Part shown: one piece after another, positions 36,708 to 47,169 of the stretch
How the letters are laid out: every line of letters starts with the position of its first letter
Numbering within the stretch: position 1 is the stretch's first letter
DNA from: Mesorhabditis belari
Taxonomy: Eukaryota > Nematoda > Chromadorea > Rhabditida > Rhabditidae
Reading direction: 5' to 3'
NCBI GenBank assembly: GCA_958450365.1
Contig: CAUEEP010000743.1
Coordinates: forward strand, 6,263,001 to 6,327,000
DNA: 64,000 nt
Notes under the pieces: model-generated
Told to the model about the DNA's origin: nothing
Databases searched by the model: none
What the model saw: the letters and a program-made list of their open reading frames with translations, nothing else
Made by a program: the position numbers and the translations under genes

Positions 36708-39700
36708 ATGTCCGATCCATTACAATGTCTTCGCATCAGCTCGATTCTGATCGGCTTCTGGACAATGGTTTGTCGAGAAAGACCTTTTGTCGAGAAACGA
36801 GAAACCCTTTTCATTAAAGAAATTGTAAACAATTTGCATTTAAAAAACAATCCCTTTAGTTTTACTGTTTGGTGCAAATTGGAGTGCTCGGATGGCAAGT
36901 GAAAGTGGTGAGTGAATTAAAGAAAATAAAACAAAAAAACCATTTTTCAAAAGAAGATATCAAATATTTACAGGTTAAAGATCGGCAATGGGAATGGGAA
37001 AATCGAATGGTACCACCAAATGGATTGTAAGTAAAAAAAAATCTTTTATTTTTGTATAATCAATCAAATTGGGGTACTTGCGCAATTTTTTTTTGCGCAA
37101 CTGGATTCTTCTCGCCATAACTTTCTTCTAAGTCAACCAATCTTTATGATTTTAGTGTCATTTTGTTGCACTTATTGAGATCTACAAAATGAAAACAAAA
37201 TCATAAAGATTGGCCCACTTAAAAGCTTCAGCTCATAACATCAAAGGGAAGTTTTCCGATTTCCAAAATACTCAGCAACTTCTTTCTCAAACGTTATGAG
37301 CTGAAGCTTCTAAGTGGGCCAATCTTTATGATTTTGGCTTCATTTTGTAGATCTCAATAAGTGCAACAAAATGAAACCAAAAATCATAAAGATTGGTTGA
37401 CTTAGAAGAAAGTTATGGCGAGTTGCGCAAAAAAAAATTGCCGAGATTAGCCTATCCTATCAAATTTGAAGTCTAATAAAGTACAAGTGATTTGCTTTAA
37501 TATTCACATATTAATTGAATAAGTTATTTGCTTGAATATCTTTAAAAGATAATGAGAAGTAAATTCTATTCAGTGTCGACGGTTTCCAAGCTCGTTTCCC
37601 TGGCCTCTACGCTCTTTACGAAGAGACACCGGAAAGGAGAAGGATTAATGGTAAATTAAAATTACTGAATCGATTTTAAAACTATTTTTGAAATCAATAA
37701 CTTTTATATACACTACTGGACAATGAAATATGATATTTGAAAAACGATCGTCACTTTCGCGCGTCTGTAACCCCCTTGTCTTTGAGTTTAAACTATTAGT
37801 GTTATACATTTTCTGAAAGCTCTTTTCAAGGGCTACACAATGGTAATATTAATATTTAGAAATACGGTAAAGACAAGGGAGTTACAGACGCGCGAAAGTG
37901 ACGATCGTTTTTCAAATATCATATTTCATTGTCCAGTAGTGTAGCTTTATCAATGAGAATTAGGAGTTGGTGAGAGAAGGTAAAGCTAAGATTTGCTGAA
38001 TGTGCAAAGCCAAGATTTTTATTGTCCAGCCAAGATTGTCCAGTAGTGTAACTATATAATATGTACTTTTTTTCCACACTAACTTCGATTGTTTGCAGAG
38101 AAATTTTTATCTAAAATCGCTAACAGAAAGTTCTTGCAGGATTTTGATTAGCTGAAATCATATTATATAGTTACACTACTGGACAATGAAATATCATATT
38201 TGGAAAACGATCGCCACTTTCGCGCGTCTGTAACTCCCTTGTCTTTACCGTATTTTTAAATATTAATATTACCATTGTGTAGCGCTTGAAAAGAGCTTTC
38301 AGAAAATGTATAACACTAATAGTTTAAACTCAAAGACAAGGGAGTTACAGGCGCGCGAAAGTGACGATCGTTTTTCAAATATCATATTTCATTGTCCAGT
38401 ACTGTATAAGCAATGAAGATGATCAAAAATTAAATTTTAATCTATCTTTCTTTTAAATACGATTCTCTTCAAAACCAAAAGCTTTTTTTTAAAAATCTAA
38501 ATATTCCAGATTTTATAAATACCTCTAAATTATTTAAATTTAAATCTAAAATACATATTTTTAGCTATGTATGCGATTGTGCTCACTTGTCTCTTTCTCG
38601 TAATCGTTCATCTCGTTTTTTCCGTTTTTATGACCTGGGGAGCTTATAAAGTAAGCTATTTGTTAAATAAAAATCAGATTTTAGATTATATATTTAAATT
38701 CTAAGAATATTTATTGATCTCTATTTGTTTCAGAGACGTTCCTCCTTGATTTTCCCGTGGTTATTCACTGAAGGTGGGACGATTATCATGTGCACAGCAT
38801 ACGCGGTTCTCTGGTGGAGTGGAGTGCGTCTAATATTGTCAAAAACAAAAACAACAAGCAACCACCGTATTTTCTCTAATAGTAGTGCACCCCGGCTAGC
38901 TGAGTTGATGTCTATTCTATGGTTTCCAAGCTTTTGCAGAAGCTAAACACTTAAATCCGAAGATCTTATCGTCAGCTACATTTTCCGACCCGTTCTGATA
39001 AGGTCGATAGGTTCTGATAAGCGGTTTTTGAGATTTCGTGGAATTTAGCGGGCGCCCAAGGTGCACTACTATTAGAGAAAATACGGTAGTCGTGGCGCAA
39101 CCGGGGGCGGGCATTTCTACGGCCCACACGACCCGGGTCCGACCTATGGTTTCAAGAGGAGATTCAGAGCTATCACATTCATTGTAATACCCTATTTTCT
39201 CTAATAGTAGTGCACCGTACGAGTTGATGTCTATTCTATGGTTTTTCAAGCTTTTGCAGAAGCTCAACACTCAAATCCCCCACAAGATCTCATCGTCAGC
39301 TACATTTCCCGACCCCACATCGATAGGTTCTGATAAGCGGTTTTTGAGATTTCGAGGAATTTAGTTGACAATCAGGGTGCACTACTATTAGAGAAAATAC
39401 GGTATTTACGATTTTCCACTAATACTATTTCAAATTCATGAATACGGAGACTTTTAGGACGTTTTCACGGAACAACTCGTGATGTCAGTGGCTGAATTCG
39501 TTTTCTCACTAGCAATCAATGTATGTCCTAGAATTTATCTCAACGATTTTTTCACGCAAATAATGTGATATCAACAAATACATAAAAAACCTTATATATG
39601 AGAAAAAAACGAATGATTTACCGGACGGGATTGAACTCTCGATCTCCCGACTAAGATACAGGGCTCTTAGCCAGTCGGCTAACGATTGCACATTTTAGGG

Positions 39701-40912
39701 AGTCCTTTTCATCGTTGTCATCTTTTACGTGGTTCGTCTAAATGGAGGACTCGCCTCGAATAAACCAAAACACAAGCATCATTATCGGAGTGAATATCGA
39801 ATTGTAAATGATAAAATGAATCCAAAATGAAATGAAATTTCTAGGCTTATGAGCCACCAGCTGGACTTCCGAATGAAAGAGTTGAAATCGTGAAAGTGGT
39901 GGAAGAAGTGCAGAAAAAGAGTGGGAAAAGGAGAAAGAGTCGAAGTCGAGATAGGAGCAGAGATCGAAGACACCGATCACATTCTCATGGAAGGGCTCAA
40001 GAGCCGTTGGATAAGGTTCGGTTTTAAGACTAGTAATCTAGTAATTTATCGTATTTATTCTAATAGAAGCTGAAATACATTTATCTAGAGCTGTAACTTT
40101 AGCTATAGAAGCTATTGAAGTCTTGAAAGTCTTGATTTTGAGGAGCCAGGGATGGTCTTTTATTAGAAACTGGCCTTCAAGACTGGTCTTCAATTGAAGA
40201 CTGGTCTTCTATTGGAAACTGGTCTTCTATTGGAGACTGGTCTTCTATTGGAGACTGGTCTTCCATTAGAATAGATACGATACTTGTAATCCAATGCTAA
40301 CTTTATGCTTTAGGTGCCACCATGGCGAGCCGAATGGAACGAGGGGCCGCCCGAGAATCTAAGGCGAAAGTTGAAACGGCATGAGAATCGAAATCGGAGA
40401 TCCTTTGAAAAACAAAGGAGACAATTGATGCATGACAAGGGGTTAGTGCAAAGCTTTTGCAATCTTATTTCAATTCTCAGCATTGATCTCGCGGCACCTG
40501 AGGTGGATGATCAAGAATTTCCGTGGAAACTCCCACCGCCACAACCCGAGCGACGCCCAAGAAGCACTGGCAGTATAATTAGAGTAGGAAAGATGAAAGA
40601 TGACAAATTAAGACAGCATTAAACCATTTCAGGAATTGTATTATGAAGATTTCCCGTCAGAGCGCTCATTTCGGCGCGGGCGTCCACCGCGTGGGCAACG
40701 GGGGAGAAGTTGGGATCAGGTGAAGAAAAAAACATAGCAATTGTTTATATATTATTTGGTTGTAGATTCAACAAGAAGAGATTCTCGGCTCGCGTCCGAC
40801 CACCGGAATGGAGCGGGTGACCTTCTCGAGACAAGATCCTCAAATCTACTATCGTACTCCCGAAGAGACACCCTCTTCACAACACCAACCCGCTCAACAA
40901 GTGGATGTTTAA
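36708..40912 (+). CDS. Four-helix membrane protein with long basic/RS-rich tail
   Basis: Predicted integral membrane protein of 405 aa, 13 exons: 36708-36767, 36860-36907, 36974-37026, 37574-37650, 38565-38650, 38734-38823, 39458-39520, 39699-39803, 39845-40015, 40314-40441, 40481-40583, 40633-40719, 40766-40912. Helix 1 is at residues 10-33 (ILIGFWTMFYCLVQIGVLGW), followed by a loop with VVKDRQWEWENRMVPPNG. Helix 2 lies around 82-104 (IVLTCLFLVIVHLVFSVFM), helix 3 around 118-138 and helix 4 around 150-172 (GVLFIVVIFYVVRLNGG). The remaining roughly 230 residues are soluble, with an Arg/Ser/His-rich run (SRSRDRSRDRRHRSHSHG) and proline- and arginine-rich segments. The topology resembles small nematode/arthropod four-helix families such as DUF4728, but I cannot confirm that. 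Introns hold two palindromic-element families and a tRNA-like sequence. Confidence 0.78.
37071..37457. mobile_element. GCGCAA-type palindromic element
   Basis: Long palindrome related to 33597-33864: both arms contain CATAACTTTCTTCTAAGT and the TTGCGCAA motif. It is in intron 3 of the four-helix membrane protein gene. Confidence 0.75.
37709..37943. mobile_element. Palindromic element, family B (ACTGGACAATGAAATAT)
   Basis: A 235-bp palindrome beginning TACACTACTGGACAATG and ending in its complement. The arms hold ACGATCGTCACTTTCGCGCG. Four copies occur in this window. Confidence 0.85.
38172..38406. mobile_element. Palindromic element, family B, second copy
   Basis: Same structure and size as 37709-37943, in the same intron of the membrane-protein gene, and separated from it by about 230 bp that itself contains an inverted pair (CTATATAATATG/CATATTATATAG). 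Confidence 0.85.
38864..39087. mobile_element. Inverted-repeat element (CCGTATTTTCTCTAATAGTA), copy 1
   Basis: Ends are an inverted repeat of about 24 bp containing CTCTAATAGTAGTGCACC. It is in intron 6 of the membrane-protein gene. Confidence 0.8.
39189..39403. mobile_element. Inverted-repeat element (CTATTTTCTCTAATAGTAG), copy 2
   Basis: Second copy of the element at 38864-39087 in the same orientation, about 100 bp further on. The interiors share GATGTCTATTCTATGG. Confidence 0.8.
39618..39690 (-). other. tRNA-like sequence in membrane-protein gene intron
   Basis: Minus strand: AGCCGACTGGCTAAGAGC, CCTGTATCTTAGTCGGGAG, then GAGAGTTCAATCCC. Same family as 51352-51421. Weak T-stem pairing argues against a working tRNA. 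Confidence 0.65.
40180..40265 (+). repeat. Short array (ACTGGTCTTCTATTGGAG)
   Basis: Five imperfect 18-bp units in an intron of the membrane-protein gene. Confidence 0.8.
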
Positions 40913-40950
40913 CTCTCACAGATCTTTCAGATTTTCTAGATTTTCTAGAT

Positions 40951-41540
40951 TTCCTTGTGTCCTAATTAAATCTGTACATATCGTTGAGTTTTCTTCTGAT
41001 CTCATTTACACATTTAATGATGATAAAGCTTTTGAATTAACTTCTCAAAATGACGTCCTAAAATCTCCGACCAAATCTTCTTTAACACTCAAATAGCGTT
41101 TTCACAAAAGTCAATAGGTTTAGTTTGTGAGGAATTTAAAAAAAGAATTCGTTTACTAGAGTTGCGAGTTGTTCGCAGAGAAAAGAGATAAAGAGAAAAA
41201 AAATGGAGAAGCGCTAAGTGGTTGGGCCGTTGCGAGTTGTTCGCAATTTCCTTGTGTCCTAATTAAATCTGTACATATCATTGAGTTTTCTTCTGATCTC
41301 ATTTACACATTTAATGATGATAAAGCTTTTGAATTAACCTCTCAAAATGACGTCCTAAAATCTCCGACCAAATCTTCTTTAACACTCAAGTAGCGTTTTC
41401 ACAAAAGTCAATAGGTTTAGTTTGTGAGGAATTTTAAAAAAAGAATTCGTTTACTAGAGTTGCGAGTTGTTCGCAAAAGTTATTGGGGATAAAGAGAAAA
41501 AAATGGAGAAGCGCTAAGTGGTTGGACCGTTGACGGTGGG
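40951..41540 (+). repeat. Tandem duplication, 297-bp unit
   Basis: 40951-41247 and 41248-about 41540 are near-identical direct copies differing by a handful of substitutions and small indels. Each starts TTCCTTGTGTCCTAATTAAA. It lies just after the membrane-protein gene stop. Confidence 0.88.
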
Positions 41541-42090
41541 TGGATTTCAGACGTGAAAAAGAGATCGCCCTCTTTCGAAAGGTGATTTTGTGATGGAGAT
41601 CAGAGGAGACAAAATCATTTCAGTCAAAGAGTCAAACAAAAAAAATGAAGAAAAAAAGTAATGGATAAGGGAAAAGGCGATGAAAACAAACAGACTCTCG
41701 ACACTGACCCCGAAAAGAAAGAGAAAAGCTGAGATTTCAAAAAAAATTCCTTTCTCTTTCTTTTATTCGAGTTGAGGTCCCCTTTTTTCTATTCGTTGTT
41801 GCTTTTAGGCTTCTTGAGGTGGCTATTTTGCTCTTAATTTTGATTATCTTTCATTATCTTTCATTATCTTTCATTATCTTTGATTTCACTTGTCTGGTCG
41901 GGTTTTAAAATCTCTTCTCAAACTCTTCTCTTCAATCATTTCCTCATTTTCACTCTTTTTGTTCTTCTTTTGTTCATAAGTGGAAAGTTATTCTTTTCAA
42001 ATTCAATTAAGCTTTTAAACTGTTAAGTTAATCAGTTCAAGTTCAAGAGATTGTAAGTTCAAGTTCAAGAGAGTATATCAAGAGATTTGT

Positions 42091-42166
42091 AAGACTGACA
42101 CAAGTTGTACTGTAGTGAAAGAAGTCCCAATCACTTCTTTCACTACAGTACAACTTATGTTAGTCT
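42091..42166. repeat. Perfect hairpin, 24-bp core stem with 7-nt loop
   Basis: Bases 42102-42125 pair exactly with 42133-42156; flanking bases extend the stem to about 33 bp with a few mismatches. About 800 bp upstream of the F-box gene. Confidence 0.85.
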
Positions 42167-42278
42167 TTTTTTCATTAGAATCTTAGACTACATAGCTTTA
42201 GACTTAAATAAGCATTCACTATAATCAATTGAATAGTTTATTCAGAATACTGTGTAATTCCGAATGTAACAAAGGCGG

Positions 42279-42343
42279 ATTCGAACCAGCAACCAACAAA
42301 AGCACACTATCCATTAGGCCACCAGCTCACATTTGAGAGAAGG
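42279..42343 (-). other. tRNA-like sequence, intergenic
   Basis: Minus strand has TGGCCTAATGGATAG (A-box) and GGTTCGAATCC (B-box). Arg-like D-arm, but the stems are incomplete. Confidence 0.5.
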
Positions 42344-42952
42344 CGTGCCAACCTTATAAACCTATTGAAATTGCCAATTTTTACGCCAAATATCTCGTGT
42401 TACAGAGCTCTTCCGGAAAAGTTAAAACCGAATTCGGTATCAGCGTAAAAAACTCTATCAAATAGGCTTGATCTCGTTCGAAAAGCCCACCTTAACATTC
42501 TCTAGTGAGTTCTTTTTATTGGCACGTGTTCTGTCAAATATTTGTGATTGTTTGAGTCAATGATTGGCTGACAAGAGAGAACCCTTTGTACTCTCCCGAT
42601 TTCTTCTTTTCCTTTCTTTTTCCCTGATCCCTCAAAAATCCCATTGATTCTCCTACTCTCGTGTATTCACTCGACCTTTCTCTCTTCTCCTTACCTTTAC
42701 ATCTTTTTCACACTCAACTCATTCATTCATTTAACTCAACTCATTCATTCATTCATTCATCATTTAATATTTGAAACTTTGTTCTACTCAAGAGAGTAGA
42801 GTAGAGTAGAGTTCACCTTGGTTCAACAGGTAACAGTTAAAGGCAGTTAAAGTAAAAGGCAGATACTTTTCAGGCATAATTTGTATACTATTGTTATCTA
42901 AACAAACCTTATTTCTATCTTTGAATCAATTCTAGATCGAGCGATCTGTACG

Positions 42953-45200
42953 ATGTCATCGTTTCGATCGAATTCCTGGCGAACACCTCTCCCTCCACGC
43001 TCTGCCGCTTCATTTGCTTGTCCATTTCCCTTTCGAGTGATCCCAAATCTTCCCGATGTCGTTTTACGAAAAGTCTTCTCTATGCTCTCCTATAAAGGTT
43101 GCAAAGGTTCATTCAATTTTTAAAAAACCTTCAGAATTATGTGCTTGTGAAGTGGTATGCCGTCGATGGCAAACCATCATTCATCAACAAATGAAAAAAG
43201 ATATCCAAGAAATCACTCTTGAATCGGTGAGTGGAAAGGGTTAAACAAAAACTAGGAATGAGTTTAGATTGGCTCCTACAAAGTCAGTGCAATGTGGCAA
43301 AAGGATTGAAAAGATTAGCGGTAAATCGTTCAGCTTGTGAAGGTAGCTTGTGAAGTCTCATTTTAGATTTCTTGCCCATCAACATCAGCCGATTTCCTTG
43401 GAGGCGTCATTCGACGACATCGTCTCTCACTTTCTCGTCTCACCACCGATTTTCGTTTCCTTTCCACTATTGATTCGGTATTTTTTAAAGTAAACAATTA
43501 AAAAGAAAAATAGATAATAGATAGACATAGATACAGTACTGGAGAATGAAATATCATATTTGAAAAACGATCGTCACGTTCGCACATCTGTAACTTCGTT
43601 GTCTTTGAGTTTAAACTATTAGTGTTATGCATTTTCTGAAAGCTCTTTTCAAGGGCTACACAATGGTAATATTAATATTTAGAAATACCGTATTTTTTGA
43701 CGCATTTCAGCGCGCGCGAAAGTGACGATCGTTTTTTTAAATATGATATTTCATTGTCCAGTACTGTAGATAGATAGAATAGATAAAATAGATAGATAAA
43801 AGTAGATATCAGTAGATAAAAGATAAAAGATAAAAGATAGATAGAATAGATAAAAGATAGATAATAGATAAAAGTGAATAAAGACGCGAGACGTAAATAC
43901 TTTGGAAAAGTTGATGATCTCTGGGTGCTGATAGTAGGATTACGAGATGAAGATGTGCAACATTATCGAGCAGTTGAAGAACGAATTTTTAATGTAGGTT
44001 CAAATCGAAGAGAAGTTCTTATAGATGTTCTTATAATGTTATAGATCTTATAGATGTTCTTATAATCTTATAATAACGATTTTAGGAATTGACCACATTA
44101 ACTCTACAACTGATGATCTCTTCTCGAAATGTGATTGCACAAAATGCGATCGTTGTCTCACTTTTTTCTCTTCGTCATCCTCAGGCGCATATCACGCTTG
44201 AATTACATGCTGATAACGCTAATCTAGTGAGACTTGAGAATTTGAGAATACTTGAGAACTTTGAACTTTTCCTTCTAGGTTTTCACTCAATTAGAAGCAT
44301 TGGAATCAATCGCTTTCCTCAAGATCAAAATCATCTGCACTGAATTCAATCTACCAACTCTACCACTTGAGAAACTTTCTGAGGTCGTTAAATTTAAATT
44401 TAAATTAAATCGTTAAATGTTTATGTGGAAGCGTTAAATGCTTATGCTTAGTTTTCAGATTCTTGCAACAAAGCGAATTGGTGCAAAGATCATCACATTC
44501 AGGTAGAAATTTGAGTTGACGAAAGTTGATAGACGTTAATAGACGTTGATAGACGTTAATAGATGTTGATAGACGTTAATAGACGTTGATAGACGTCTAT
44601 CAACGTCAAAGTTGATAGACGAAACTTTTAGAGATTGGACTTTATCATGTGATGGAGTGACTCCAGTTGTGCCGTGTCCTCTTGACACATTTCGAATCTC
44701 TTCGTGCACGATCGACTCAGTTGATGCGCTCGTTGATTCGTTTAAGGCAATAAAAAGAATATTTTAGTGCTCATTGATTATTTTATTTTAGGCTGCAGTT
44801 AAACAAGCAGCACCGAAAAAACTCGTCAAGAAAGTCGTCAAAAAGAAAGCCGAAGAGCAGCCACCATCTGATGAAGAGCCGAAGCCTAAGAAGGTAAAAT
44901 TGAGGCAAAAGCTATTCACCAATATTTTCGTAAGTCTAATATTTATATCTGATTTCAGAAAATCGTGCGTAAAGTGAAAAAAAGACCACCAGTGGTTAAA
45001 CGAGTTGAAGTTGCCGGTCAGTGCACGCTTCGTGGACTCGATTTCCTTCACCACAAAGCGCATATGGAGTTAGAAAATCGGTGAGTCGAATATATCCAAA
45101 AATATATTCAAAAACAAAATGCAGCTTATCGGCTTGTGTACCGTCGATTGAAGTGGACACCTCAGAAATCTACTATTGGGACAATCACATGACCGACTGA
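42953..45200 (+). CDS. F-box protein
   Basis: Predicted substrate receptor of an SCF ubiquitin ligase; 411 aa, 12 exons: 42953-43097, 43135-43230, 43268-43320, 43367-43477, 43868-43993, 44086-44226, 44279-44383, 44459-44502, 44632-44746, 44792-44893, 44959-45080, 45125-45200. The F-box is at residues about 28-66 (IPNLPDVVLRKVFSMLSYKE, CEVVCRRWQTII). The long middle section resembles the divergent C-terminal domains of worm F-box proteins. The tail has a Lys-rich block (KKLVKKVVKKKAEE). Two joins are less certain. Exon 2 to 3 needs a 37-nt intron with donor GTGGAA to keep frame. Exon 9 to 10 appears to use a GC donor (AAG|GCAATA). Exon 5 starts inside a GATA-repeat. An acceptor at 42935 marks a likely trans-splice site. 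Confidence 0.78.
43532..43768. mobile_element. Palindromic element, family B, in F-box gene intron
   Basis: Starts TACAGTACTGGAGAATGAAA and ends in its complement. It is slightly more diverged than the other copies, and is followed by a GATA-rich simple repeat (43770-43870). Confidence 0.8.
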
Positions 45201-45486
45201 CATGAGCGCGCGTGAGCTGAGCTCGTCGAATGAAAAACATAACGGAAATCTTTAGCTTTGATTGTGTGCATGCTTTTCTTTTCAATTTCTTTATATGTTT
45301 TGGCTTTTTGCATGCATCTTCTCTTGGCTTTGGGTCTCTTTTATGGTTTCTCGTCGGCTTCTCACGCGCTATCCGTAGAGCTTTTAATAGTTATTTTTAA
45401 AATTAGGTTCTTTAAATTTTTCTAAACTTTCGTTTGCTTGTTTTTCAAAGCTTTTTCATTAGATACTGGAATACTTTGACAAAACT

Positions 45487-45958
45487 GGGAGTGGGACAAT
45501 TGCGACCTTTTTTTGCGCACCTTTTTTTCCGCACCTTGCCCATTAGCGCACCTTTTTTCGCATTTTAAAAAGCTCTAAAAAGCTAATATTAACCAATTTC
45601 CTATTCCAAAAGTTGTTTTTCTAGGTAATTTTAGGGCGTAGAATCGACATTTTGGCATATCAGAGCTTGTGGAACCAATTTGAAAGACAAAACGGCTAGA
45701 TCAAATTACAGAAAATTGTCGATTTTTCTCTTTGTATAACTCCGTCCGTTTGTTTCCACACGCTCTGTTATGTCAAAATTTCGATTCTACGCCCTAAAAT
45801 TACCTAGAAAAACAACTTTTGGAATAGAAATTGGTTAATATTAGCTTTTTAGAGCTTTTTTAAAATGCGAAAAAAGGTGCGCTAATGGGCAAGGTGCGGA
45901 AAAAAAGGTGCACAAATGTCCGGGTGCGCAAAAAAAAGGTCGCATTTGTCCCACTCCC
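45487..45958. mobile_element. Long palindromic element rich in GCGCACC
   Basis: About 470 bp of near-perfect inverted repeat. The left arm contains GCGCACCTTTTTTTCC; the right arm has its complement. Downstream of the F-box gene. Confidence 0.8.
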
Positions 45959-45975
45959 CAAAACTTACAATAGTA

Positions 45976-46420
45976 GAGTGTGTTCCTCACGAGTAATGCG
46001 TTTTTTAAAAGGCACACTTAGGAAAAATTACCGTACTTTTAGCGAAAATTATTGCAAAAAATCACGAGCGATGGCTTATATACGATTTCTTCTAAAGATA
46101 TTCAGCCGTTTAACTGATTTGAAAGCGTTTAACTGAAAATACCACATGAGCTAACAGATTTTTGAGTCATTTTCCAGCCCTATAGCACTTGATTGAAAGC
46201 TTTTATGCAGAAAAGAAATTTTAAAAAGGGCTGCTACGCAGGAGTACGCGATGATACTCTTTACCCGGTCTTCTATTCGAAGAAATACGGTAGATTCAAT
46301 TTCCTCGACGTGTAAAGAGGACTACTCGTAGTTATTTGACCAAGAACGTCGATTAATCGATTAAGAATTACTCGTGCAAATTTTACTCGAGTAATTACTT
46401 ACTCGCGAGGAACACACTCT
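45976..46420. mobile_element. Inverted-repeat element (AGAGTGTGTTCCTC ends)
   Basis: Ends AGAGTGTGTTCCTCACGAG and CTCGCGAGGAACACACTCT are complementary with one mismatch. Interior is non-coding, about 400 bp. It begins only about 20 bp after the previous element. Confidence 0.8.
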
Positions 46421-46584
46421 ATACAATAGGCTTTGCGTAAAAAATATTTCGTACTTTCTCAATAGTTCAATACCCAGTACGGGCACTGCTTTTACCAAAT
46501 AATTCTATTTTGTGCATGATCTTGCCTATTGAGTACAAGTTTTCACAAGAGTTTGATATTTTTAAACGCTTTATGAATTTTCTA

Positions 46585-46994
46585 GGTGCTATAATAGTTG
46601 GGCGGGGCTTAATTTTGACGTGGCAATGTCTCATTTTATCAATTACACTGAATCCGATCTTGATGAAAATTTTCCTCACAGAAGTTTAGCAAAAAGCTTT
46701 ATCAATAGAGCAACAAAAATAACAAAAAAAAGGTAGAAAAGATAATTAATTTAAAGGATACTTCTTGGCAATCTGGCAATTAATCTGGCAGCAACAGCTA
46801 ATCCACCTATCTTAAAGAAGTCGATAAGAAAGATAATTTTCTGCATGTCGAAGCAAAATAAAAGAACAAAAAATCGGCATAGGTAAATGGGAAAATTTTC
46901 ATCAAAATCGGATTCAGTGTAATTGATAAAGTGGGACATTGCCAACGGCAAAATTAAGCCCCGCCCACTGGGTCCCCCCAACTAGTATAGCACC
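46585..46994. mobile_element. Inverted-repeat element (GGTGCTATA ends)
   Basis: The left arm has CAATTACACTGAATCCGAT and the right arm its complement; the ends are GGTGCTATA and TATAGCACC. Third element in a row downstream of the F-box gene. Confidence 0.8.
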
Positions 46995-47169
46995 ATTTTA
47001 TATACCATTGCAAAGAAATAAATATTCTACTAGAGTTGAAAAGCAATGCATTTCTTCCTTTTTTGGAATAGCCGTCTGGAATTTTTTATTCCAATTAAAA
47101 GACTACTCTATAGAATTCAATAAATAAAACCAAAGTATATCACAGACATTCTTGTAAAAAACAACAACT

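Larger units (their letters stand above)
40913..42952. other. Intergenic: membrane-protein to F-box gene
   Basis: Holds the 297-bp tandem duplication, the perfect hairpin and a tRNA-like sequence. Pyrimidine-rich CTCTC tracts at 42590-42760 may be the F-box gene promoter. Confidence 0.55.
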
